From contig JAFQUA010000015.1 of the NCBI GenBank assembly GCA_017408725.1, forward strand, positions 1 through 20,455: a stretch of 20,455 nt of DNA, given 5' to 3'. Within the stretch, counting starts at the first letter, position 1. Every line of letters starts with the position of its first letter. Positions 8,465 to 15,353 of the stretch are shown piece by piece. The translations under genes were made by a program, and so were the position numbers. The stretch is from Oscillospiraceae bacterium (GTDB taxonomy: Bacteria; Bacillota_A; Clostridia; Oscillospirales; Oscillospiraceae). The notes below the pieces were generated by a model. It did no database searches. It saw nothing but the letters and a program-made list of their open reading frames with translations, and was not told where the DNA came from.

Positions 8465-8486
8465 AAGGGGCTCTTCGGAGCCCCTT
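8465..8486 (+). terminator. UUCG-capped hairpin after the NagB-like gene
   Basis: A 9-bp stem (AAGGGGCTC and its complement) is closed by the very stable C(TTCG)G tetraloop at 8474-8477. It starts 10 bases after the stop codon. It lacks a T tract, so it may act as an RNA 3' stabiliser or work with the next hairpin. Confidence 0.65.
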
Positions 8487-8530
8487 CGATCTGTAAAAAA
8501 CGCTTTTACTGAGCTTTTTCGACAGTCTGA

Positions 8531-8566
8531 GGACCGGTCGGTTTCCCGACCGGTCCTTTGTTTCTT
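8531..8566. terminator. Strong hairpin between convergent genes
   Basis: An 11-bp perfect stem (GGACCGGTCGG and its complement) has loop 8542-8545 and is followed on the plus strand by TTTGTTTCTT. It lies just before the minus-strand GH2 stop codon and probably terminates plus-strand readthrough. A weaker A-rich/T-rich hairpin occurs at about 8496-8519. Confidence 0.75.
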
Positions 8567-8568
8567 AA

Positions 8569-10824
8569 TTACTTTTTGGGTGCCTTAATCTTGTTAAGCT
8601 TGGCGTTAAGATCCAACAGCTCTTCCTTGGTGAAATTGACATTCATGGTACCCATCATGCCGGCCAGCCGGAGAAGCGTAAAGCCGCCCAGCATATCCAT
8701 CAGACCGCCGATGGAGCTGAGGTCGAAACCGCCGGCACCGCCCTTCTTGCCCTCCATTTTGGACATCATTTTGGCGAACAGGCCCATCACCAGCATCTTG
8801 CCCTGCAGGGTAGCCATGATATCCTTGAAGGTGGAGTTGATGCTGAGGTAGCCCTCTGGCATGGTGATCTCAAACCAGTTGAGGATGGCGCTCTTTTCTC
8901 TTAACCGGTAAGCCTCGTTAAAGACCTCTACCTTGTTGATGATGCTTTCGTCCTTCAGTTTGCCGGCAACAGCAACCAATTGGGTCACGCCTGCGTTTGG
9001 AACATCAAAATAGAAGAAGGGCAGACCGTTATTCTGCTGTACGCCTAGAGAAGTACCGTTTGCAAACAGCTCCACGGTGGGCTGATTGGAGTAAACGGTT
9101 ACCTTGGTCACATCTTCTACACGGTCAATGTACCGCTTGCCACAGATGTGAACCATGGGCTCGGGATTCAACCATGCCTTGTAAGCGTAGAAGGAATCCT
9201 TCTTGTACTTACGGTCCATGGTAACCAAACCCTTGTGGTTCTGGCCGTTTTCGCCGCCCTCAGCACGGGCATCAGCACCGAAGTCAAACATGTTCCACAC
9301 ATGAGTTGCCCACAGATAGGGACGCTCGTGGATGCAGCGGATCAGCTCTTCGTGATAGAAGGCCTGATATTCCTCTGTATAGTCACCCTGCTTGGGGTCG
9401 GAAGTGTGCCAGTTCAGTGCTTCACAGCCGTACTCGGAGATGCCGATGGGAATGTTGGGGTATGCTTTATGGAACTTGTCAAACCAGGGACCGTTCATGG
9501 TGGTGTCGCCGCCGTACCAACCGAAGTAATGATTGTAAGAAACGGTGTCGGGAAGCTGGACGATCTTGGCATCCATGGGGCACATGGAAACGCAGGCTAT
9601 GGTGGTCAGGCGGGTCTTATCCATTTCGTGAACCAGATCGTTCAGAATGATATGGTTTTCCAGCAGATCGGGATCTTCTGCGCCCTTCATGGTGATTTCG
9701 TTGGAAAGACCCCAGACAAAAATAGAAGCGTGGTTGTAATTCTGGGCGATCAGTTCCTTCATCTGGGAAATGGTGTTTTCCCGGCCAGTGGGCATATGCT
9801 GGGAGATATAGGGAATCTCTGCCCAGATTACAAGACCCTTCTCATCGCACAAATCATAGAAATACTGGTCGTGCTGATAGTGGGCAAGCCGGATGGTGGT
9901 GGCGCCCACTTCGCAGATCAGCTCGATGTCTTCAGCATGATGCTCGGGAAGCAGAGCGTTGCCGATGTCCAGACGGTCCTGATGGCGGGAAACACCGCGC
10001 AGTGGGTATGCTTCACCGTTAAGAATAAAGCCCTTGTTGGGATCAATCTCAAAGAAACGGCAACCAAAGCGGGTGCTGATGTTGTCAAGGATATCCTTAT
10101 CTTCCACCAGATTGACTTCCACGGTGTAGAGGTAGGGATCCTTGCGGCCGTTCCACAGGTGGACATTTTCGATGGTCACATTAATCTTGGTGTCGTCGGT
10201 AGCTACATTGGCGACGACTTCGCCTTCCGCGTCCAGCACTGTGTACTGCAGATACTGACCCATTTTGGCGTTGGTTACAAACACTTCCACTTCCACGTTG
10301 GCGTTATTGCCGTCAACAATGGGGGTGACCTTGATGCCGGGGCCGCCGTAGTAGTCAAGATCAAAGTGGGAAGCGGAAACGCCAATAATATTCACATTAC
10401 GGTATAGACCGCCATAGAAGGTGAAGTCTGCCATCTGAGGATATACCCGATCGTTGGGCGCGTTGTCTACTGCCAGAACGATCATGGTCTTTTGCGCAAT
10501 TTCTTCCGTGATGTCGCAGCGCCAGGTGGAGTAGCCGCCATCGTGGTGGGCGTACTTCTTGCCGTTTACATAGAGATCTGCGGAGGAGTTAGCGCCGTTA
10601 ATTTCAATGTAGTAGCGCTCTGCTTCAGGCAGATCTTCCTTGTCCAACTCTTTGGCATAGATGGCGGTACCGCGGTAATAGTCATTGCCTCCGTCCTGTC
10701 CGTCCAGTGCGTTCCAGCTATGGGGCAGGTTAACAAAGTCCCATTTACTGTCAATTGCGGAAGGAATTTCGGTGGTCTGTTTGGTAAATGCCCATTTGTG
10801 GTTAATATTGGTAACGGTTCTCAC
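8569..10824 (-). CDS. Glycoside hydrolase family 2 (beta-galactosidase/beta-glucuronidase type)
   Basis: This 751-residue enzyme should retain configuration while cleaving beta-linked sugars. The order is sugar-binding jelly roll (1-150, with LPHSWNALDG and FYGGLYRNV), immunoglobulin-like domain (160-260), TIM barrel (265-555) and C-terminal domains. The acid/base is E376 in WGLSNEI and the nucleophile is E464 in ISEYGCEA. An N-x-K motif (N529-H-K531) is present. It is needed by beta-glucuronidases but also occurs in related galactosidases, so the substrate stays open. Residues 650-751 form a Met/Gly/Lys-rich extension. The start is GTG, chosen because AGGAGG lies 7 bases upstream. No signal peptide is visible, so it is cytoplasmic. 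The symporter gene lies upstream on the same strand, fitting uptake followed by hydrolysis. Confidence 0.9.
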   Translation of the reverse strand: MRTVTNINHKWAFTKQTTEIPSAIDSKWDFVNLPHSWNALDGQDGGNDYYRGTAIYAKELDKEDLPEAERYYIEINGANSSADLYVNGKKYAHHDGGYSTWRCDITEEIAQKTMIVLAVDNAPNDRVYPQMADFTFYGGLYRNVNIIGVSASHFDLDYYGGPGIKVTPIVDGNNANVEVEVFVTNAKMGQYLQYTVLDAEGEVVANVATDDTKINVTIENVHLWNGRKDPYLYTVEVNLVEDKDILDNISTRFGCRFFEIDPNKGFILNGEAYPLRGVSRHQDRLDIGNALLPEHHAEDIELICEVGATTIRLAHYQHDQYFYDLCDEKGLVIWAEIPYISQHMPTGRENTISQMKELIAQNYNHASIFVWGLSNEITMKGAEDPDLLENHIILNDLVHEMDKTRLTTIACVSMCPMDAKIVQLPDTVSYNHYFGWYGGDTTMNGPWFDKFHKAYPNIPIGISEYGCEALNWHTSDPKQGDYTEEYQAFYHEELIRCIHERPYLWATHVWNMFDFGADARAEGGENGQNHKGLVTMDRKYKKDSFYAYKAWLNPEPMVHICGKRYIDRVEDVTKVTVYSNQPTVELFANGTSLGVQQNNGLPFFYFDVPNAGVTQLVAVAGKLKDESIINKVEVFNEAYRLREKSAILNWFEITMPEGYLSINSTFKDIMATLQGKMLVMGLFAKMMSKMEGKKGGAGGFDLSSIGGLMDMLGGFTLLRLAGMMGTMNVNFTKEELLDLNAKLNKIKAPKK

Positions 10825-10859
10825 AAGTTTTCCTCCTGTAATTTAAATTTCTAACTATA

Positions 10860-10887
10860 ATCATAACATATCCTTGCAGAAATTCAA
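10860..10887 (-). promoter_or_regulatory. Promoter of the GH2 gene
   Basis: On the minus strand, -35 TTGAAT (10887-10882) and -10 TATGAT (10865-10860) have 16 bp spacing, upstream of the GTG start. This suggests GH2 can be transcribed apart from the symporter gene. Confidence 0.5.
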
Positions 10888-10891
10888 TAAA

Positions 10892-10907
10892 CAGATTATA
10901 AAATCTG
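10892..10907. promoter_or_regulatory. Inverted repeat between the symporter and GH2 genes
   Basis: CAGATT-ATAA-AATCTG is a perfect 6-bp inverted repeat 4 bases past the symporter stop and 4 bases upstream of the GH2 -35 box. It may be a regulator operator or a weak terminator (TTTATT follows it on the minus strand). Confidence 0.35.
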
Positions 10908-10911
10908 AAAA

Positions 10912-12351
10912 TTACCTATCTTTTTCTGCGTCATGTTTCCTTTTAATGGCAGCGGCATTGCTTTCAACCCGCTTTTTGTGCAGAGGATACCAGAACCAAA
11001 GCACAACAGCCAGTGCGGCAAAGCCCAGAGCGGGAACGAGGGTGGAAATATTAAAAATACCGTCCTTAACCGCTTGCGTTTGACTGATTCCCTGTTCCAA
11101 TGCTTTTTCATTATAGCGAATGGCCTCCAGCAGCCAGCCGGAAAGACCGGCGGCAAAGGCCTGGCCCAGCTTGCGGGCAAAGGAATAGAGGGCGTACACA
11201 CTACCGTCCTCACGGATGCCGTTTTTCAGCTCCGCGTCATCGATAACATCGGTGATCAGTGCCCAGCAGATCATGGAAAATACACCCAGCCCCAGCCAGA
11301 TCAGAGATTGCAGAGCAATGAAGCCCCACATGCTTTTCGGACGAATGAGCCATGTAATGACGCAAACGATCACCGCAAACAAACTGGAGGCGGCAGAGAC
11401 TTCTGCCTTGCCAAAACGGTTGCTCAAGGGCTTGGCAGCCACGGAAGCGATGAGCATACTGCCCATCATAGTCAGGGAGGAAAGGGTCTGGCCCGCGGCA
11501 TTGCCATAGTAATCAGGGAAAATATAGGCGGACATATTCTGCATGGTCAGCTGTGCCAGCAGCATAAATACGGATGCGAAAATGATGGAGATCAGTGATC
11601 GGTTGGTGATAGCGCTTCGAATCATTTTTGTAACACCGGTTTTTTGGCGTTTTTCTGCTTTGTATGGCACCCGTTCGGTAATCAGCTGGTAGGAGAGCAA
11701 ATAGCAAAGGATGGCAAGCACTGAAAATACAGCGGCACTGATGGCAACTTTGCTGCCGTTGATCACGCTCAGTGTCTCTCCGGAAGTGCTTGTAATCTTA
11801 TCGTATGCCACCAACGGAAGGCCAATGCCGATAAACATGCCGGCCAGCATACCACCCATGGTACGGAAAGTGGAAAGGGAAGCCCGGTCACCGGGATCGG
11901 CGGAAATGGCGGAAGCCATGGAGCCGTAGGGGATATTCACACCGGTGTAGCAGAAAGAACCCCACAAAATATAGGTGATGGCAAGAAACGCAATGCGGGT
12001 GCCGTCAGACCACCGGGAAACCGTTTCCGGCGAAAGACCCGGTGCGTACATCAGAAAGGACGCGGCGGCTACGGGAATACACATTCGCAGCAGCCACGGT
12101 TTAAACTTACCTGCTGCTGTGGGCTTGGCGGCATCGCAGATACGGCCCATGGTCACATCCGTCACCGCATCGGCAAACCGGGCGATCATCATGATGATGC
12201 CCACGATGCCGGCACTGACGCCCATAACATCGGTATAAAATTTCATCAAAATGCTGGTGGAAAGAATGAAGGTGAAGTCGTTTCCAAAGTCACCGAACAG
12301 ATACCCCAGCTTGTCCCGCATACCAAAGGGACGGATTTTATTTTGTTTCAT
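10912..12351 (-). CDS. GPH-family glycoside:cation symporter
   Basis: This is a 479-residue membrane transporter of the glycoside-pentoside-hexuronide family (MelB/UidB type), which takes up glycosides with H+ or Na+. Visible hallmarks are GYLFGDFGNDFTF near the N-terminus, MKFYTDVMGV, and ARFADAVTDVTMGRICD (residues 57-73), followed by about twelve hydrophobic helices and a basic tail. An upstream in-frame ATG would add 28 polar residues. I chose the ATG at 12351 because AGGAGG lies 7 bases before it and the protein then begins like its family. Pairing with the adjacent cytoplasmic GH2 enzyme suggests import of an intact beta-glycoside such as a glucuronide or galactoside; which one cannot be read. 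Confidence 0.88.
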   Translation of the reverse strand: MKQNKIRPFGMRDKLGYLFGDFGNDFTFILSTSILMKFYTDVMGVSAGIVGIIMMIARFADAVTDVTMGRICDAAKPTAAGKFKPWLLRMCIPVAAASFLMYAPGLSPETVSRWSDGTRIAFLAITYILWGSFCYTGVNIPYGSMASAISADPGDRASLSTFRTMGGMLAGMFIGIGLPLVAYDKITSTSGETLSVINGSKVAISAAVFSVLAILCYLLSYQLITERVPYKAEKRQKTGVTKMIRSAITNRSLISIIFASVFMLLAQLTMQNMSAYIFPDYYGNAAGQTLSSLTMMGSMLIASVAAKPLSNRFGKAEVSAASSLFAVIVCVITWLIRPKSMWGFIALQSLIWLGLGVFSMICWALITDVIDDAELKNGIREDGSVYALYSFARKLGQAFAAGLSGWLLEAIRYNEKALEQGISQTQAVKDGIFNISTLVPALGFAALAVVLWFWYPLHKKRVESNAAAIKRKHDAEKDR

Positions 12352-12423
12352 AGATAAACCTCCTGTGCCGGATATGTAATTTGCAGCCGTTTCGCCGGTA
12401 ACAGGGGATCGGGCATGGTTGCC

Positions 12424-12452
12424 AGTATAATGCATGGTGTTCTTTTTTGCAA
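12424..12452 (-). promoter_or_regulatory. Promoter of the symporter gene
   Basis: On the minus strand, -35 TTGCAA (12452-12447) and -10 TATACT (12429-12424) have a 17 bp spacer, about 73 bases before the chosen ATG. Confidence 0.6.
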
Positions 12453-12561
12453 TGGAAGTTGCTGGCAGGCAAAATTTCTGTTAAATCATGTTAGCTAATT
12501 GCAGCTTTTAACATCCCATCACAATTTTTAACAAAACATTTCATTTGCACACAGATAGCGG

Positions 12562-12589
12562 TTGATTTTTTTCGTAAATGCGCTATAAT
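12562..12589 (+). promoter_or_regulatory. Promoter of metV-metF
   Basis: -35 TTGATT (12562-12567) and a perfect -10 TATAAT (12584-12589) have a 16 bp spacer. The divergent symporter promoter lies about 110 bp away. The intervening AT-rich stretch has TTTTAACA copies and a TTAGCTAA palindrome that may be regulator contacts. Confidence 0.7.
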
Positions 12590-12603
12590 GAATCTTAGAA
12601 TGC

Positions 12604-12621
12604 GGCAGGTGTGGACCTGCC
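12604..12621 (+). promoter_or_regulatory. Hairpin in the metVF leader
   Basis: GGCAGGT-GTGG-ACCTGCC is a perfect 7-bp stem starting about 15 bases after the -10 box, thus near the 5' end of the mRNA. It has no T tract. A 5' stabilising or regulatory hairpin is plausible. I do not recognise a known methionine or SAM riboswitch. Confidence 0.4.
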
Positions 12622-12672
12622 TCAGCGGCGAATTCTTTTATCTACATAGGGATACCAAAGGAGAAGTTGTAC

Positions 12673-13323
12673 ATGATCATTACACAAAAGAAACCCATTG
12701 AAGAAGTTATGGCCATGGTCGGCGATGCCAAGACCGTAGCCATCGTCGGCTGCAACAGCTGCGCCACAGCCTGCCAGACCGGCGGTCAGCCCCAGATCGA
12801 CGAGCTGACCAAAATCCTGGAAGATGGCGGCAAGAAGGTCGTTGCTACCACGATCTGCGACTATTGCTGCATGAATCTGGGCGTTAAGACCAAGATGAAG
12901 GCCATCAATGCCGCCAACCCTGACTGCGTCATCTGCATGTCCTGCGGCGACGGTGTGCAGTGCGTTGCCAAGAACGCAGCCGACAAGCCCGTTTATCCTT
13001 CCAACAATACCATGTACCTTGGCGAAGCTGTCAAGTTCGGCGTTTGGGAAGAGTCCTGCCGTTTCTGCGGTCAGTGCGTCCTGGGTCAGACCGGTGGCGT
13101 TTGCCCCATCACCCAGTGTGCAAAGAGTCTGGTCAACGGTCCTTGCGGCGGCCAGAAGAACGGCAAGTGCGAGGTCAATCCCGAGAATCCTTGCGCATGG
13201 ATCAAGATCTACGAGCGTCTGCAGGCTACCGGTGAGGTAGAGAAGATGAGCAAGACTCGTGAGGACAAGGGCTACGGCGCATTCGCGTATCCCAGAACGA
13301 TCAGCTTGAGGGGGAAGAAGTAA
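12673..13323 (+). CDS. metV: MetV, methylenetetrahydrofolate reductase partner protein
   Basis: This 216-residue cysteine-rich protein matches the MTHFR C-terminal/zinc-Fe-S partner family that associates with short MetF in acetogens and many Clostridia. Cysteine clusters occur at C27-C30-C34, C62-C65-C66, C85-C88-C91-C97, C129-C132-C135, and C144, C149, C158, C166, C174, with VNGPCGG conserved. The known role is structural and electron-transfer support of MetF in reducing methylene-THF to methyl-THF. I start at ATG 12673, since AAGGAG is 9 bases upstream; a TTG six bases earlier sits too close to it. It is directly followed by metF with a one-base stop/start overlap (TAATG), so translation is probably coupled. 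Confidence 0.88.
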   Translation: MIITQKKPIEEVMAMVGDAKTVAIVGCNSCATACQTGGQPQIDELTKILEDGGKKVVATTICDYCCMNLGVKTKMKAINAANPDCVICMSCGDGVQCVAKNAADKPVYPSNNTMYLGEAVKFGVWEESCRFCGQCVLGQTGGVCPITQCAKSLVNGPCGGQKNGKCEVNPENPCAWIKIYERLQATGEVEKMSKTREDKGYGAFAYPRTISLRGKK

Positions 13324-14246
13324 TGAGTATTTTGAAAGACGCACTGGAATCCGGCAAGTTTGGCGTAACTGCCGAAATGGCACCCCCTAAGGGTTATGAT
13401 TTTACCGAGCAGATGGAAGCTGCCGAGCTGCTGCGGGGCAAGGTTCACGGCGTGAACGTTACCGATATGCAGTCTGCCAGCCTGAAGGCTACCGGCCTTG
13501 GTCTGTGCATTAAGCTGAAGCAGGCAGGCGTGGAGCCTATTCTGCAGATGACCGGCCGTGACCGTAACCGTATGGCCCTGATGGGCGATGCGCTGGCCGC
13601 TGCCGCATTTGGCATCGATACCATGCTGGCTCTCACCGGCGACCATCCCGTGGTCGGTGACTGCAAGGACTCTAAGCCCGTTTACGATCTGGACTCTGTG
13701 GGCATCCTGAAGATGCTGAGCAAGATGGAACAAACCAATTGCGACTGCGGCGGCAATGAGATCGCCGGCGGCGCACCTTCCTTCTATAAGGGTGCTTCCG
13801 TTACTCCCGTTTATGAGCCCATCTTCCTGCAGATCAATAAGCTGCGCCAGAAAGTGGAAGCCGGCGCTATGTACATTCAGACCCAGGGCATCTTCGATCT
13901 GGATACCTTCAAGCGCTTCCTTGAGGAAGTGGATAAGGCCGGCATCAAGACCCACATCATGGCGGGTATCATTCCTCTGAAGGCCGCCGGTATGGCTAAG
14001 TACATGAACGAAAATGTTCCCGGTATCGACGTGCCTCAGCATATGATCGACCGTCTGGCCGCTGCTGCCGCAGAAGGCAAGGAAAAGGGCGTCAAGGGTC
14101 TGCCCATGCAGCTGGGCATCGAGATGGCTGCTGAAATGATCGCCAAGATCAAGGACGAGAAGCTGTGCGACGGTGTACATATCATGGCCATCGGCGCAGA
14201 GAAGAATGTTCCCGCCATTCTGGACAAGGCTGGAATCGTCATCTAA
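13323..14246 (+). CDS. metF: MetF, 5,10-methylenetetrahydrofolate reductase
   Basis: This 307-residue protein has a flavin-binding TIM barrel and makes 5-methyl-THF for methionine synthesis or the methyl branch of acetogenesis. TAEMAPPKG places E18 at the position of catalytic Glu28 in E. coli MetF, and LTGDHP carries the conserved Asp (D107). TQGIFD, GIIPLKA and DGVHIMA near the C-terminus are also typical. Length is close to E. coli MetF (296 aa). The start overlaps the metV stop, and a GA-rich GGGGGAAG stretch supplies the ribosome binding site. No HdrA, HdrB or RnfC gene is adjacent, so this window does not show which electron donor it uses. Confidence 0.93.
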   Translation: MSILKDALESGKFGVTAEMAPPKGYDFTEQMEAAELLRGKVHGVNVTDMQSASLKATGLGLCIKLKQAGVEPILQMTGRDRNRMALMGDALAAAAFGIDTMLALTGDHPVVGDCKDSKPVYDLDSVGILKMLSKMEQTNCDCGGNEIAGGAPSFYKGASVTPVYEPIFLQINKLRQKVEAGAMYIQTQGIFDLDTFKRFLEEVDKAGIKTHIMAGIIPLKAAGMAKYMNENVPGIDVPQHMIDRLAAAAAEGKEKGVKGLPMQLGIEMAAEMIAKIKDEKLCDGVHIMAIGAEKNVPAILDKAGIVI

Positions 14247-14260
14247 TCTAAAAGACATGA

Positions 14261-14288
14261 AAAGGGTCTCCTTTGGGAGACCCTTTTT
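14261..14288 (+). terminator. Intrinsic terminator after metF
   Basis: An 11-bp stem (AAAGGGTCTCC and its complement) with loop 14272-14275 and a five-T run ends the operon 14 bases after the stop codon. Confidence 0.9.
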
Positions 14289-14290
14289 GC

Positions 14291-14319
14291 TTGCAAAGCG
14301 AAAACCTTTGGCGTATAAT
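14291..14319 (+). promoter_or_regulatory. Promoter of the DUF5662 gene
   Basis: -35 TTGCAA (14291-14296) and a perfect -10 TATAAT (14314-14319) have a 17 bp spacer, about 30 bases upstream of the start codon. Confidence 0.65.
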
Positions 14320-14350
14320 AAAGTAAAACAGCAGTGAGAGGGATGTTTTC

Positions 14351-14905
14351 ATGAAACCGTGGCAGCATTTTAAGACCATTACCCGCCACCGCTTGATCGT
14401 TATGGCGGGATGCTTCCGAGTGGGGTTATACTGGCAGGGCTTGACCCATGACCTTTCCAAATATTCGCCAACGGAATTCTGGGTAGGCGCAAAATACTAC
14501 CAAGGTGTCCGCAGTCCCAATGCCGCGGAACGTGAGGACAAGGGCTACAGCGAGGCGTGGATGCATCATAAGGGCCGAAACCGTCACCATTATGAATACT
14601 GGACGGATATGAATATGGAAAGCCGCCGGTATGAATCCATCCCCATGCCTCGAAAATATCTGGTGGAGCAGATCATGGACCGGTGTGCTGCTTGCGTCGT
14701 CTATCAAGGAGATGCCTATACACCGAGCTCACCGCTGAAATACTTTATGCGCAGCCGGGAACGGGATTTGATCCATCCCCAGACCAAACGAGAGCTGGAA
14801 TACCTTTTGACAATGCTCAGTGAGCAGGGGGAAGATGCCACATTCCATTATTTGAAGGATCATGTGTTGAAAAATAAGCCGTTTCCATGGGAGGAAAATG
14901 CATAA
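14351..14905 (+). CDS. DUF5662-family protein, possible HD-like metal protein
   Basis: This 184-residue soluble protein matches, from memory, the DUF5662 family common in Clostridia, whose function is unknown. It is rich in histidine: H33-D34 in LTHDLSKYSP, H72-H73-K74 and RHHYEYW (H79-H80). The spacing resembles HD-domain metal-binding sites, but phosphohydrolase activity is only a guess. The ribosome binding site is modest (GAGAGGG 9 bases before the ATG). It has its own promoter and stands alone between metF and tRNA-Gln, so context adds little. Confidence 0.75.
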   Translation: MKPWQHFKTITRHRLIVMAGCFRVGLYWQGLTHDLSKYSPTEFWVGAKYYQGVRSPNAAEREDKGYSEAWMHHKGRNRHHYEYWTDMNMESRRYESIPMPRKYLVEQIMDRCAACVVYQGDAYTPSSPLKYFMRSRERDLIHPQTKRELEYLLTMLSEQGEDATFHYLKDHVLKNKPFPWEENA

Positions 14906-14970
14906 CCTTTCGCTTTCGGGGTATGCTGATACAGGCAGGAAAAAATAATCAGAAAAAAGGAAAAAACTTC

Positions 14971-14998
14971 TTGACTTTTTTCGATTGGTGCGTATAAT
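14971..14998 (+). promoter_or_regulatory. Promoter of tRNA-Gln
   Basis: -35 TTGACT (14971-14976) and a perfect -10 TATAAT (14993-14998) have a 16 bp spacer, 18 bases before the mature tRNA 5' end. Confidence 0.75.
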
Positions 14999-15016
14999 AA
15001 TATCCGTGCCAAAGAT

Positions 15017-15090
15017 AGAGGATTTGTGTAACGGTAGCACACCGGACTCTGACTCCGTTTGCGGGGGTTCGAATCCCTCATCCTCTGCCA
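15017..15090 (+). tRNA. tRNA-Gln (anticodon CTG)
   Basis: The 74-base sequence folds as a cloverleaf. It has a 7-bp acceptor (AGAGGAT with ATCCTCT), a D arm GTGT/GCAC with loop AACGGTA, an anticodon loop CTCTGAC giving CUG, a 4-base variable region, a T arm with TTCGAAT loop, discriminator G73 and an encoded CCA. The anticodon stem CCGGA/TCCGT has a C-U mismatch at its base (27-43), and the T stem has a G-T pair. Discriminator G and the CTCTGAC loop fit glutamine. It is surrounded by further copies of its own 3' part. Confidence 0.92.
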
Positions 15091-15238
15091 ACAAAAAAGA
15101 CCATCCAACCGGATGGTCTTTTTTGTTGGCAGAAAATAAGGATAGGGATTCGAACCCATCTAAATGCAACAGTACGGTGGACTGTTGCGCGCGACGGCTT
15201 GACGGAGCGCAACCTCGATTGAATCGAATCCCTCATCC
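15065..15238. repeat. Three copies of the tRNA-Gln T-arm segment (two direct, one inverted)
   Basis: TCGAATCCCTCATCC occurs in the tRNA (15069-15083) and again exactly at 15224-15238. An inverted copy lies at 15140-15157, whose complement GGGTTCGAATCCCTATCC differs from the tRNA (15065-15083) by one missing C. A hairpin GCAACAGT/ACTGTTGC (15166-15188) lies between. The direct repeat has the form of att sites left by integration at a tRNA 3' end, with only about 140 bp in between. Confidence 0.7.
15084..15133 (+). terminator. Terminator hairpin reaching into the tRNA 3' end
   Basis: A perfect 23-bp inverted repeat (15084-15106 and 15111-15133, loop AACC) includes the last seven bases of the tRNA (TCTGCCA). 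Its inner part GACCATCC with a six-T run is a normal intrinsic terminator. The extra symmetry with the tRNA end is unusual. Confidence 0.85.
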
Positions 15239-15290
15239 GTCATTCTTAATCTTAATAAAATCTTATATCGTTTTTTGGAAGATTATAGGG

Positions 15291-15296
15291 TATAAT
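15291..15296 (+). promoter_or_regulatory. Candidate -10 box of the YwaF-like operon
   Basis: A perfect TATAAT lies 58 bases upstream of the start codon, but no good -35 box sits at 16-18 bp; the region there is T-rich. Confidence 0.4.
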
Positions 15297-15353
15297 AAAT
15301 ATATTAATAAGAAACTCCATTCTTATCAAATTATTAAAAGGAGTAAAAAAGAA

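Noticed and set aside
9148..10407. Plus-strand 419-codon frame opposite the GH2 gene
   Set aside because: Antisense shadow; the minus frame carries both catalytic glutamates and the family's motif order.
12352..12435. 28-residue N-terminal extension of the symporter
   Set aside because: Polar, unlike the family start, lacks a ribosome binding site, and overlaps the promoter -10 box.
13272..14258. Minus-strand frame opposite metF
   Set aside because: Shadow of a well conserved enzyme gene; no ribosome binding site or recognisable motifs.
14729..15169. Minus-strand frames covering the tRNA (text such as EGFEPPQTESESGVLPLHKS)
   Set aside because: This is the antisense translation of a tRNA-Gln gene, a common false protein.
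15124..15240. Second tRNA on the minus strand, suggested by a T-arm-like sequence and CTGCCA
   Set aside because: No matching acceptor 5' strand, D arm or anticodon arm can be built; it is only a partial inverted copy.
14985..15353. N-terminal extension of the YwaF-like protein through the tRNA
   Set aside because: It would translate tRNA, terminator and repeat sequence. AAAAGGAG before the ATG at 15354 marks the real start.
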